From Firmicutes bacterium CAG:534 (GTDB lineage: Bacteria; Bacillota; Clostridia; Lachnospirales; Lachnospiraceae): a stretch of 46,908 nt of DNA. The stretch is taken from positions 1-46,908 of the forward strand of contig FR894522.1 of the NCBI GenBank assembly GCA_000436115.1, given 5' to 3'. A program made the translations under genes and the position numbers. Position 1 is the stretch's first letter; each line of letters begins with the position of its first letter. Positions 1 to 7,776 of this stretch are shown one piece after another. Under the pieces are notes generated by a model. It was not told the DNA's origin. It saw only the letters and a program-made list of their open reading frames with translations, and made no database searches.

Positions 1-14
1 GGAAGCTTAACCAA
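1..14 (+). rRNA. Possible extreme 3' end of a 23S rRNA gene
   Basis: The first bases (ending in GCTTAACC) resemble the conserved 3' terminus of bacterial 23S rRNA. About 60 bases later comes a GTTCGGTTTTGAAGG-like stretch of the kind I recognise from the flanks of Firmicutes rRNA operons, followed by a strong terminator at 85-111. No open reading frame occupies bases 1-110. The call rests on a very short match and on recall, so it is tentative; no 5S rRNA is visible before the terminator. Confidence 0.38.
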
Positions 15-84
15 AGAGATAGGAAGAAGTAAGGAAGGTAAGATACAGAATGCTTGGTGTTCGGTTTTGAAGGTATGGAGAGTG

Positions 85-111
85 AGAGTTCCGAAAGGAA
101 CTCTTTTTTTT
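85..111 (+). terminator. Rho-independent terminator
   Basis: An 8-bp stem (85-92 with 97-104) closed by a GAAA tetraloop is followed by a run of T to 111. It ends whatever transcript enters from the left, probably an rRNA operon, and separates it from the cheV promoter. Confidence 0.85.
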
Positions 112-123
112 GCATAAAAATGA

Positions 124-152
124 TTGTTTGAAAAAGGGTTATATGTTATAAT
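124..152 (+). promoter_or_regulatory. Sigma-A-type promoter for cheV
   Basis: A -35 box TTGTTT (124-129), a 17-bp spacer and a -10 box TATAAT (147-152) preceded by TG at 144-145 (extended -10). It lies between the terminator at 85-111 and the cheV start at 226. Confidence 0.7.
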
Positions 153-225
153 TTTGAAAGAGGTATTTGGGGTGCAGGTCATGTGAGGGGATCTGCATAC
201 TATAAGAAAGGCATGGTTATCAAAG

Positions 226-1128
226 ATGGATACTAAAATTCTTCTGGAAAATGGAACAAATGAACTGGAAGTTCTGGAGTTTGTATTGGATGGGAACGCA
301 TATGGGATTAACGTTGCGAAGATTAAGGAAATTATCAATTATCAGCCGGTGACGCCTGTGCCGAATGCACACCCCAGCATTGAAGGTATTTTCATGCCGA
401 GAGATACTATGATCACTGCCATTGACCTGAGAAATTGTCTCCAGAGAGGCAAATCCAAGGCTGGCGGACTTTTCATTGTGACAAACTTCAATAAGCTGGA
501 TATCGCTTTCCATGTAGATGAAGTAAGAGGAATACATAGAGTTTCATGGGAACATATCATTAAGCCCGGAGCTACAGTGTCCAGCGCAGAGGAGAGTATT
601 TCCACAGGAATTGTAAAAATAGATGACAGATTGATCATTATTCTCGACTTTGAAAAGATCGTTGCAGACATCAATCCTGAAACAGGTCTTAAGGTCAGCG
701 AGATCAATGAACTTGGAGTAAGAGGCAGAAGCAATGTGCCGATCCTGATCGCTGAGGACTCCGTTCTGCTTAACAGACTGATCGTAGACTCTTTAAAGCA
801 GGCCGGCTATGTAAATCTGACCCATACCTGTAATGGACAGGAAGCTTATGATGTGATTAAGCAGGCAGAGCAGGAAGGCAGACTGGACCAGGTCGTACAG
901 TGCGTGATCACAGATATTGAAATGCCCATGATGGATGGACATAGACTGACAAAGCTGATCAAAGAGGATGATAGAACAAAGAATATTCCGGTTATCATTT
1001 TCTCCTCACTTGTAAATGAGGAAATGATGAGAAAAGGAGAATCACTTGGAGCAGACGCACAGCTTTCCAAACCTGAGATAGGCAATCTTGTCAGAATTAT
1101 TGATGAACTTGTTAAGCCCAATAAATAA
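226..1128 (+). CDS. cheV: Chemotaxis protein CheV (CheW-receiver fusion)
   Basis: CheV couples chemoreceptors to the CheA kinase and carries its own phosphorylatable receiver for adaptation. The 300-residue protein has a CheW-like scaffold domain at about residues 12-155 and a response-regulator receiver at about 172-297. The receiver keeps the acidic pocket (IAEDS), the acceptor Asp230 in TDIEMPMMDG and the conserved Lys282 in LSKP, so it should be phosphorylatable. The start has no good Shine-Dalgarno (only AAAGG about 15 bases upstream), so initiation may be weak. It has its own promoter and a terminator right after it, so it is a single-gene unit. No other chemotaxis or flagellar genes are in the window. 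Confidence 0.9.
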   Translation: MDTKILLENGTNELEVLEFVLDGNAYGINVAKIKEIINYQPVTPVPNAHPSIEGIFMPRDTMITAIDLRNCLQRGKSKAGGLFIVTNFNKLDIAFHVDEVRGIHRVSWEHIIKPGATVSSAEESISTGIVKIDDRLIIILDFEKIVADINPETGLKVSEINELGVRGRSNVPILIAEDSVLLNRLIVDSLKQAGYVNLTHTCNGQEAYDVIKQAEQEGRLDQVVQCVITDIEMPMMDGHRLTKLIKEDDRTKNIPVIIFSSLVNEEMMRKGESLGADAQLSKPEIGNLVRIIDELVKPNK

Positions 1129-1149
1129 TTGCTTACAGAAATGAAAAGG

Positions 1150-1177
1150 GAGCCGGAATTTTTCCGGCTCTTATTTT
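1150..1177 (+). terminator. Rho-independent terminator after cheV
   Basis: A 9-bp perfect stem (1150-1158 with 1162-1170, GAGCCGGAA arm) with a 3-base loop and a T-rich tail ends the cheV transcript. Confidence 0.85.
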
Positions 1178-1225
1178 GTAAGGAACAGATGCAGAGCTTT
1201 TAGAGAACAGGAACGGAGAACGGCA

Positions 1226-1996
1226 ATGGAAGCAGAGATGAAACAACTTGCAGAAATAATAAAGGAAGCGGATCTGGTACTGGTAGGGATTGGAGAAGAA
1301 CTGGATTTGTCAAGGAAGGAAAGAACCTTTAAAGAGCAGGATAAGAAACAGCTTAAAGAATGGATGCTTCCTTTTATACAAAGGCATAGGATCCGGCAGT
1401 CCAAAGGAGAAATGGCAGATTTTTATGCACAGCTCGGAAGGTGCCTGGAGGGCAAGAATTACTTTATTGTTTCTTTGTGCGAAGACCAGATTATGCGAGA
1501 ACATGGCTTTAAACAGGATAGAATTGTTTTTCCCTGCGGAGGCTTTACCAAAATGCAGTGTATGGATAAATGCACGCCGGAGCTTTTTCCGGTTCCGGAA
1601 GACCTGGAAGAGAAAATACTGAAATGGAAAAAGGAAAGCGGCGGAGAGGAACCGGCAGAGCCACTTTGTCCCTATTGTCATAAGCCCCTTGTTTTTAACC
1701 GGGTAGAGGCGCCTTCTTATGCGGAGGAAGGTTATCTGGAGCAGTGGGGTAATTACCGAAAGTGGCTGCAGGGAACGGTAAATAAAAAGCTTTGTGTGCT
1801 GGAACTGGGAGCGGGAATGACCTTTCCTACCGTGATCAGATGGCCCTTTGAAAAGGTGGTCTTTTTTAATCAGAAAGCTTCTTTGGTCCGGGTACACAGC
1901 ATGCTCGGGCAGGTTACAGAGGAGATTGCAGACAGGGCCTATGGTTTTTCCAGGGATCCCAAAGAATTTATGAAAGAATTGTGTGATTGTTTTTAG
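1226..1996 (+). CDS. Degenerate sirtuin-like (Sir2 fold) protein
   Basis: This 256-residue protein resembles the NAD-dependent Sir2 deacylases in layout but not in catalytic motifs. The N-terminal ADLVLVGIGEELDLS sits where sirtuins have the GAGxS nucleotide loop. Two cysteine clusters (CGGFTKMQC with a nearby Cys, then CPYC) match the spacing of the sirtuin zinc ribbon. The later LELGAGMTFPTVIRWP resembles the GTSL-x-V-x-P segment. The HG motif with the catalytic histidine is replaced by PCGG, so deacylase activity is doubtful; a binding role is possible. The start has GGAG 7 bases upstream. It follows the cheV terminator and precedes a charged membrane protein. Fold assignment is by motif recognition only. 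Confidence 0.6.
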   Translation: MEAEMKQLAEIIKEADLVLVGIGEELDLSRKERTFKEQDKKQLKEWMLPFIQRHRIRQSKGEMADFYAQLGRCLEGKNYFIVSLCEDQIMREHGFKQDRIVFPCGGFTKMQCMDKCTPELFPVPEDLEEKILKWKKESGGEEPAEPLCPYCHKPLVFNRVEAPSYAEEGYLEQWGNYRKWLQGTVNKKLCVLELGAGMTFPTVIRWPFEKVVFFNQKASLVRVHSMLGQVTEEIADRAYGFSRDPKEFMKELCDCF

Positions 1997-2038
1997 TATG
2001 GTACACTAAGAAAAAGATCAGGAAAGTGAGGGGAAATT

Positions 2039-3691
2039 ATGGCAACAGATGAGGAATATCTTGATAATCTGCTGAAAGCGGTAACGCAGGAAACGGAAAA
2101 CCGGGCAGAGGAGAAGAATGATCATATAGAGGAACCGGAAGTGCCGGTGGCAGAACCGGAGCAGAGTGAGCTGCCTTCGGGAGCAGAAGCTTTTTCAGAA
2201 GAGCAAGGCACAGAACAAGGGACAGACGAGGCTGCCTCAGAGGATCCTGCGCCGGAAGAACCCATGCCAGAGAAACCTGCATTGGAAGAACCTGTTACAG
2301 AAGAGGAAGCAGCGCCTGTAGCTGCACCCGGGGAGCAGGAGGCAGAGCCGGAAAACTGGAAAAGCGGGATTGATGATCTGCTGGCACAGGCAGAGGCAGA
2401 TGCCAAGGACGAAAAGAAATCGGAAGAATGGGACGAGATTGAACCCGCAGAGGAAAGCACGAAGGAACAGGAACTGCAGAAGGATGAAGAGTCCAAGGAA
2501 GATGTGGAGGATCTCTCCGGAGGAGAAATCCTGAATTATCTTGCAGGACTTGACGGCGTTGATTTGGGACAAAAGGACGAAAGCGCTGAATTGGCAGAGG
2601 AGGAGTCTGCTTCCCCGGCGGAGACAAGAAAAGAAAAAAGGGCAAGAAAGAAAAGAGAGAAGAAGGAAGAAAAAGCAAGAAAAAAGGCAAAAATGGCAGA
2701 GCAGCCGGAACAGGAACAGCAGGACGAAAACCAGGAACAGGAAGCTCAGGAGGAGCAGGCAAAGAAGCAGAAAGCTCCGGGCTTTTGGAATAAGCTTTTT
2801 CATTTCCTGACAGAAGAGGTACAGGAGGAGCCGGAGGCGGCGCCTGAAGAAACGGAAGATCAATCGGAAGCAGCTGTTGAAAATTCAGAAGAGCTGGAGG
2901 CAATTCCCGAAAAAGAGGAAAAGAATAAAAAGAAAAACAAAAAGGGAAAAAAGAAGAAAGAAAAAGATGCTGGCGCCGGTGAAAATGACGAGGAAGGCGA
3001 AGAGGCACAGCCTGATGAAAAGACAAGGAAAAAGCAGGAAAAGGCCAGACTGAAACAGGAAAAGAAAGAGAAAAAACTGCAGCAGGCCGAAACGGAAAAG
3101 CCGGTCAGGGTTTTGAGCCAGAAGCAGCTTCTGATCCTGATAGCATTTTGCGCATCTCTGATCGCATGTATCGTCCTTTTCAGCTATCTACTGCCTGATT
3201 TTTCTGACAAGGCGGCTGCAAGAGAAGCATATTGCGCAGGCGACTACGAAAGAGCCTATGAGCTTTTGTATGATAAAGGAACAAACGCAAGCGATACCCT
3301 TATTTTCAACCGTGCAAGAACCGTGCTTACGTTAGACAGAAAATTAAGCTCCTACAAAAATAACCGGGAGCTTGGCAGAAACCTTGAGGCCCTGGATGCA
3401 CTTTTACAGGGGGTAAGCTGCTATGAGGAGCTTGTAAAAACAGATGAATATGGTGTGAAAAAGGAGCTGGACGGTTTATATCAGCTGATTTGTGAGTGCC
3501 TGCAGACGGAATATGGAATTTCCCCTGAGGAAGCAGACGAGATTAATACCTATGACAGCAAGACCTATACAAGAAAACTGGATTCTGTGATAAATGGAAC
3601 GGAATTTACCTTGCCGGGACAGGAAAAGCAAAAAGAGCCTGAAGGGCCGAAGGACATATTGCCGGAGGAAGAAGAGATCATCAGCTTATAA
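2039..3691 (+). CDS. Long charged single-pass membrane protein, function unknown
   Basis: A 550-residue protein I cannot assign to a named family. Residues 1-about 355 are low-complexity and rich in Glu, Lys, Gln and Ala, with alternating acidic and lysine-rich blocks, probably disordered or coiled coil. One hydrophobic helix (about 362-385, LLILIAFCASLIACIVLF) should cross the membrane. The C-terminal part (about 390-520) is helical and looks like a small TPR-like bundle (DYERAYELLYDKG). With no signal peptide, the charged part is probably cytoplasmic and the C-terminal part outside. A strong GAGGGG precedes the start. The gene lies 42 bases after the sirtuin-like gene, so the two may be cotranscribed. 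Confidence 0.8.
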   Translation: MATDEEYLDNLLKAVTQETENRAEEKNDHIEEPEVPVAEPEQSELPSGAEAFSEEQGTEQGTDEAASEDPAPEEPMPEKPALEEPVTEEEAAPVAAPGEQEAEPENWKSGIDDLLAQAEADAKDEKKSEEWDEIEPAEESTKEQELQKDEESKEDVEDLSGGEILNYLAGLDGVDLGQKDESAELAEEESASPAETRKEKRARKKREKKEEKARKKAKMAEQPEQEQQDENQEQEAQEEQAKKQKAPGFWNKLFHFLTEEVQEEPEAAPEETEDQSEAAVENSEELEAIPEKEEKNKKKNKKGKKKKEKDAGAGENDEEGEEAQPDEKTRKKQEKARLKQEKKEKKLQQAETEKPVRVLSQKQLLILIAFCASLIACIVLFSYLLPDFSDKAAAREAYCAGDYERAYELLYDKGTNASDTLIFNRARTVLTLDRKLSSYKNNRELGRNLEALDALLQGVSCYEELVKTDEYGVKKELDGLYQLICECLQTEYGISPEEADEINTYDSKTYTRKLDSVINGTEFTLPGQEKQKEPEGPKDILPEEEEIISL

Positions 3692-3740
3692 GCTGCAGTT
3701 GGCAATACGAGATTATCAGCAACAGGGGTGAGAGACAACA

Positions 3741-4346
3741 ATGACAGCGATTATCGATTATGATGCAGGAAATATTAAAAGCGTTGAAAAAGCGCTTTTG
3801 GCGCTTGGGGAAGAAGCCATCATTACCAGAGATCCCAAAGTACTTTTGGAAGCGGATCATGTGATCCTTCCCGGGGTAGGAAGCTTTGGGGATGCCATGG
3901 ACAAGCTTTGCCATTACGGACTTGTAGAGACCATCAAGCAGATCGTACAGAAGGGAACTCCTTTTTTAGGGATCTGTCTGGGATTACAGCTTTTGTTTGA
4001 AGAAAGTGAGGAAAGCAAAGGCGTAAAAGGGCTTGGCCTTTTGAAGGGCAAGATCCTTCGGATCCCTGACGGGCCTGGGCTGAAAATCCCTCATATTGGA
4101 TGGAATTCGCTTAAATTCCCTCACAAGGGGAGGCTGTTTTTGGGACTTCCGGAAGAGTCCTATGTATATTTTGTGCATTCCTATTATTTGAAGGCTGCAG
4201 AAGAAGAAATCGTAACGGCCACAACAGAGTATGGCACGCTGATCCATGCTTCCGTAGAAAAAAACAATATTTTCGGATGCCAATTCCACCCTGAAAAAAG
4301 CTCTGAGGTGGGACTTACCATACTAAAGAATTTTATTGCACTTTAG
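3741..4346 (+). CDS. hisH: Imidazole glycerol phosphate synthase glutaminase subunit HisH
   Basis: HisH hydrolyses glutamine and channels ammonia to HisF in histidine biosynthesis. The 201-residue length is typical. The class I amidotransferase signature is intact: an oxyanion loop PGVGSFG, the nucleophile Cys79 in GICLGLQLL, and the His-x-x-Glu pair in FHPEKS near the C terminus. A GGGGTGAG stretch lies upstream of the ATG. hisF follows 27 bases later, forming the usual heterodimer pair. No other his genes are in the window, so the remaining pathway must be encoded elsewhere. Confidence 0.95.
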   Translation: MTAIIDYDAGNIKSVEKALLALGEEAIITRDPKVLLEADHVILPGVGSFGDAMDKLCHYGLVETIKQIVQKGTPFLGICLGLQLLFEESEESKGVKGLGLLKGKILRIPDGPGLKIPHIGWNSLKFPHKGRLFLGLPEESYVYFVHSYYLKAAEEEIVTATTEYGTLIHASVEKNNIFGCQFHPEKSSEVGLTILKNFIAL

Positions 4347-4373
4347 ATTTTAAGCAGCAGTGGAGGAAGCAGC

Positions 4374-5135
4374 ATGCATACAAAAAGAATTATTCCCTGC
4401 CTGGATGTCAATAATGGAAGGGTGGTAAAAGGAACCAATTTTGTGAACCTTCGTGATGCCGGAGATCCGGTGGAGGTAGGAAAGGAATATGACAGAGCCG
4501 GAGCAGATGAACTGGTGTTTCTGGACATTACAGCATCCTCAGACGCTAGGGCAATTAAGGCAGATATGGTAAGAAGAGTAGCGGAAACAGTGTTTATTCC
4601 CTTTACGGTAGGCGGTGGGATCCGTACAGTAGATGACTTTAAGATGATCCTCAGGGAAGGGGCAGATAAGGTTGCTGTGAATACGGCGGCGATTATGAAT
4701 CCGACCCTGATCAGTGAAGCGGCAGAAAAGTTCGGAAGCCAGTGCGTTGTAGTTGCCATTGATGCCAAAAGAAGAGCAGACGGCAGCGGATGGAATATTT
4801 TTAAGAACGGCGGACGGGTAGATATGGGAATGGATGCCATAGAATGGGCGAGAACGGCAGAGAAGCTTGGAGCCGGGGAAATCCTGCTGACCAGTATGGA
4901 TTGTGACGGAACCAAGGCCGGATATGATCTTGCCCTGACGAAAACGGTTGCTGAGAATGTTTCCATACCGGTGATCGCATCAGGAGGCGCAGGCACAATG
5001 GAGCATTTTTATGAAGCGCTTACGGTAGGACAGGCAGAGGCTGTTTTAGCCGCATCTTTATTTCATTATAAAGAGATGGAAATAATGGATCTGAAGGAAT
5101 ATCTGTGGAAGAAGGGAATATCTGTCAGGAGGTAA
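4374..5135 (+). CDS. hisF: Imidazole glycerol phosphate synthase cyclase subunit HisF
   Basis: HisF is the TIM-barrel cyclase that uses ammonia from HisH to make imidazole glycerol phosphate and AICAR from PRFAR. The 253-residue protein begins with the family signature RIIPCLDVNNGRVVKG, has the phosphate-binding GGGI of strand 3 and the ASGGAGTMEH loop near the C terminus. It lies directly behind hisH with GTGGAGG in the spacer, so both subunits should be made from one message. The ung start is 6 bases after its stop. Confidence 0.96.
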   Translation: MHTKRIIPCLDVNNGRVVKGTNFVNLRDAGDPVEVGKEYDRAGADELVFLDITASSDARAIKADMVRRVAETVFIPFTVGGGIRTVDDFKMILREGADKVAVNTAAIMNPTLISEAAEKFGSQCVVVAIDAKRRADGSGWNIFKNGGRVDMGMDAIEWARTAEKLGAGEILLTSMDCDGTKAGYDLALTKTVAENVSIPVIASGGAGTMEHFYEALTVGQAEAVLAASLFHYKEMEIMDLKEYLWKKGISVRR

Positions 5136-5141
5136 ACGGAA

Positions 5142-5819
5142 ATGTCCATGATAGACAATGACTGGCTTCCCTGCGTGCAGGGAGAATTTAAAAAGCCATA
5201 TTATAGAGAGTTATATCAATTTATCAGGCAGGAGTACAATACCCATGTTATTTATCCGCCGGCAGATGATATTTTTAATGCCTTTCATTTTACGCCCTTA
5301 AGCAAGGTGAAGGTACTCATTCTGGGACAGGATCCCTACCACGGAGAGCATCAGGCCCATGGCCTTTGCTTTTCGGTTTTGCCGGATCAGCCGGAAATCC
5401 CCCCTTCCCTGCAGAATATTTACAAGGAACTGGAAACAGATGTGGGATGCTATATTCCGAACAATGGCTATCTGAAGAAATGGGCTGACCAGGGAGTACT
5501 GCTCTTAAATACAGTCCTTACAGTCAGGGCGCATCAGGCGGGCTCCCATCAGGGAAAAGGCTGGGAGCAGTTTACGGATGCGATCATTGAAGCGGTAAAT
5601 GCGCAGGACAGACCCGTTGTATATCTGCTCTGGGGAAAACCGGCACAGAGCAAGATCCCCATGCTGACCAATCCAAAGCATCTGATCTTAAAGGCGCCTC
5701 ATCCAAGCCCGCTTTCTGCCTACCGGGGTTTTTTTGGATGCAGGCATTTCAGCCAGACCAATGAATTTTTACAAAGTCATGGGATAGAACCCATTGACTG
5801 GCAGATCGAAAATATCTAA
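5142..5819 (+). CDS. ung: Uracil-DNA glycosylase, family 1
   Basis: Ung excises uracil from DNA and starts base-excision repair. The 225-residue protein has the water-activating Asp64 in GQDPYHG and the DNA-intercalation loop HPSPLSAYRG with its histidine, both hallmarks of family 1. AGGAGG at 5128-5133 inside the end of hisF sets the start at 5142; another in-frame ATG lies two codons later. It appears to be part of a hisH-hisF-ung-lysA transcript, although its function is unrelated to that of its neighbours. Confidence 0.95.
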   Translation: MSMIDNDWLPCVQGEFKKPYYRELYQFIRQEYNTHVIYPPADDIFNAFHFTPLSKVKVLILGQDPYHGEHQAHGLCFSVLPDQPEIPPSLQNIYKELETDVGCYIPNNGYLKKWADQGVLLLNTVLTVRAHQAGSHQGKGWEQFTDAIIEAVNAQDRPVVYLLWGKPAQSKIPMLTNPKHLILKAPHPSPLSAYRGFFGCRHFSQTNEFLQSHGIEPIDWQIENI

Positions 5820-5832
5820 CGAGGAGACAAAC

Positions 5833-7104
5833 ATGAGTAAGACACCATTTGTAACAAAAGAGCAGGTCTGTGAGATCGCCAAAACCTATCCTACGCCTTT
5901 CCATCTTTATGATGAGAAGGGGATCAGGGAAAATGCAAGGGCAGTGAAGGAAGCCTTTGCATGGAATCCCGGATTTAAGGAATATTTTGCTGTAAAAGCT
6001 ACGCCAAACCCGTTTCTCATCGATATTTTGCGGGAGTACGGCTGCGGCTGTGACTGTTCTTCGCTGACGGAATTAATGCTGAGTAAGGCCATGGGGGTAA
6101 CAGGCAGCGACATCATGTTTTCCTCTAATGATACCCCTGCGGAGGAATATGCCTATGCGGCAAAAGTTGGGGCAATCATCAATCTGGATGACATTACTCA
6201 TATTGAATTTGTGGAGAAGATCCTTGGAAAGCTGCCGGAGACCATGAGCTGTCGCTATAATCCGGGGGGAGTTTTTCAGATGAGCAATGGCATTATGGAT
6301 AATCCCGGGGATGCCAAATACGGATTTACCACCGAGCAGATGTTTGAAGGCTACCGGATCTTAAAGGAAAAGGGCGTAAAGCATTTTGGAATGCATGCGT
6401 TCCTTGCCAGCAATACCATTACCAATGAATATTATCCCATGCTTGCAAAGCAGCTCTTTGAACTGGCGGTAAAGCTGGAAAAGGAAACAGGGGCTGACAT
6501 CAGCTTTATCAACCTTTCCGGTGGAGTGGGGATCCCTTATCTGCCGGATCAGGAGCCAAACGATATCCGTAAGATCGGGGAGGAAGTCAGAAAGGTTTAT
6601 GAGGAGGTACTGATCCCTGCCGGAATGGGAGATGTGGCTATTTATACGGAAATGGGACGCTTTATGATGGGGCCTTACGGACAGCTTGTAACCAGAGCCA
6701 TTCATGAGAAGCATACCCATAAGGAATATATCGGTGTAGACGCCTGTGCCGTTAATTTAATGCGTCCTGCCATGTATGGAGCATATCACCATATTACGGT
6801 ACTTGGAAAAGAGGAAGCGCCATGTGATCATAAATATGATATTACGGGATCTCTTTGCGAAAATAACGATAAATTTGCTGTGGACAGAATGCTTCCGGAA
6901 ATTGAAGAAGGAGATTATCTGGTAATCCATGATACCGGAGCGCATGGGTATGCAATGGGCTACAATTATAACGGAAAACTCAAGTCTGCGGAGCTTTTGC
7001 TTAAGGAGGATGGAAGCGTAAAACTGATCAGAAGGGCAGAGACTCCAAGGGACTATTTTGCAACGCTGGACTGCTTTGACATCTATAACAAATTTGATTT
7101 TTAA
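5833..7104 (+). CDS. lysA: Diaminopimelate decarboxylase-type PLP enzyme
   Basis: A fold-III (alanine racemase-like barrel) PLP decarboxylase of 423 residues, most likely the last step of lysine biosynthesis from meso-diaminopimelate. The PLP lysine is Lys55 in YFAVKATPN, a glycine-rich phosphate loop is seen in NLSGGVGIPY, and the second-subunit active-site segment is GSLCENNDKFAVDR. GAGGAG at 5821-5826 picks the ATG at 5833; the upstream in-frame ATG at 5794 lies inside ung. Related decarboxylases (carboxynorspermidine or ornithine/arginine type) share the fold, so the exact substrate is inferred. Confidence 0.8.
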   Translation: MSKTPFVTKEQVCEIAKTYPTPFHLYDEKGIRENARAVKEAFAWNPGFKEYFAVKATPNPFLIDILREYGCGCDCSSLTELMLSKAMGVTGSDIMFSSNDTPAEEYAYAAKVGAIINLDDITHIEFVEKILGKLPETMSCRYNPGGVFQMSNGIMDNPGDAKYGFTTEQMFEGYRILKEKGVKHFGMHAFLASNTITNEYYPMLAKQLFELAVKLEKETGADISFINLSGGVGIPYLPDQEPNDIRKIGEEVRKVYEEVLIPAGMGDVAIYTEMGRFMMGPYGQLVTRAIHEKHTHKEYIGVDACAVNLMRPAMYGAYHHITVLGKEEAPCDHKYDITGSLCENNDKFAVDRMLPEIEEGDYLVIHDTGAHGYAMGYNYNGKLKSAELLLKEDGSVKLIRRAETPRDYFATLDCFDIYNKFDF

Positions 7105-7154
7105 CTTGCCAATAACAGCCTGGTATGATATGATATTACTCGGCTGTTAAGTGC

Positions 7155-7237
7155 GCCGGCGTGTCGGAATGGCAGACGAGGCAGACTCAAAATCTGTTGC
7201 GGGCAACCGCGTATGGGTTCAAGTCCCATCGCCGGCA
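7155..7237 (+). tRNA. tRNA-Leu (anticodon CAA)
   Basis: The acceptor arms GCCGGCG (7155-7161) and CGCCGGC (7230-7236) pair perfectly, followed by discriminator A at 7237. The anticodon stem GCAGA/TCTGT encloses the loop CTCAAAA, giving anticodon CAA (reads UUG). The long variable arm (TGCGGGCAACCGCG region) is typical of class II leucine tRNAs, and the T arm GGGTTCAAGTCCC is canonical. CCA is not encoded and must be added. Confidence 0.95.
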
Positions 7238-7240
7238 TGA

Positions 7241-7276
7241 GACCTTATAAATCATCTGATTTGTAAGGTCTTTTTT
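7241..7276 (+). terminator. Rho-independent terminator after tRNA-Leu
   Basis: A 12-bp stem (7241-7252 with 7259-7270, one T-G pair) and a T6 tail start 4 bases after the tRNA. The rest of the gap up to 7377 holds a small hairpin (7280-7296) and no clear promoter. Confidence 0.85.
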
Positions 7277-7376
7277 GATGCCAAAAATGATTTGGCGACG
7301 CCTGTAAGATTTACTTTCTTTTCATTATAGTGTATATTTAATAAAGTGGGATGGAATGATGTCACTGTGACGAGGA

Positions 7377-7706
7377 ATGAACATGACTTGTAAGGAAACG
7401 GAGAAAATGATTCCCCTTTTTCTGAAAGACGAACTGGAAACAGAAGAACTTCGGGAATTCATGGAACACATAGAAAGCTGCGAGGACTGTAAGGAAGAGC
7501 TTACCATTCAGTTTCTTGTGACAGAGGGTATGGCAAGGCTGGAATCCGGCAATGTGTTCGACCTTCAAAATGAATTGAAATACAAAATAGAGGACGCAGA
7601 GCATAATCTGAAATTCAGGGAAAACATGCAGCTTTTTTTGTATGCGGGAGAAGGACTTGTGGGAGTGGCGCTGCTCGCCCTGATTGCACTGCTTGTTTTT
7701 TTATGA
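7377..7706 (+). CDS. Small zinc-finger, membrane-anchored anti-sigma-like protein
   Basis: A 109-residue protein with a putative zinc finger of the anti-sigma (zf-HC2) kind: CKETEKMIPLFLKDEL near the start, then HIESCEDCKEEL giving the His-x3-Cys-x2-Cys core. The C-terminal 20 residues (VALLALIALLVFL) form a membrane helix. Such proteins usually hold an ECF sigma factor at the membrane, but no sigma factor gene is adjacent, so the partner is unknown. The start may be the ATG at 7377 or that at 7383; GAGGAAT lies upstream. A short palindrome (GTCAC-T-GTGAC) lies just before the Shine-Dalgarno. Confidence 0.7.
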   Translation: MNMTCKETEKMIPLFLKDELETEELREFMEHIESCEDCKEELTIQFLVTEGMARLESGNVFDLQNELKYKIEDAEHNLKFRENMQLFLYAGEGLVGVALLALIALLVFL

Positions 7707-7776
7707 TCCTGGGGCGGAGAGCTGTAAGGGATGATAATATTGCCGCCGGATGAGCGCATCAGAAATGAGGATGAGA

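Noticed and set aside
2122..3026. Long minus-strand open frames opposite the charged membrane protein gene
   Set aside because: They are antisense frames kept open by the biased Glu/Lys codons of the real gene; their products are low-complexity Ser/Leu/Phe-rich, with no ribosome-binding site or homology pattern.
4343..4996. Minus-strand 217-residue frame opposite hisF
   Set aside because: hisF on the plus strand is unambiguous; the antisense product has shadow-type composition.
7112..7149. Terminator between lysA and tRNA-Leu
   Set aside because: TAACAGCC and GGCTGTTA can pair around a roughly 22-base loop, but there is no T-tract after the stem, so it is not called; it may aid tRNA processing.
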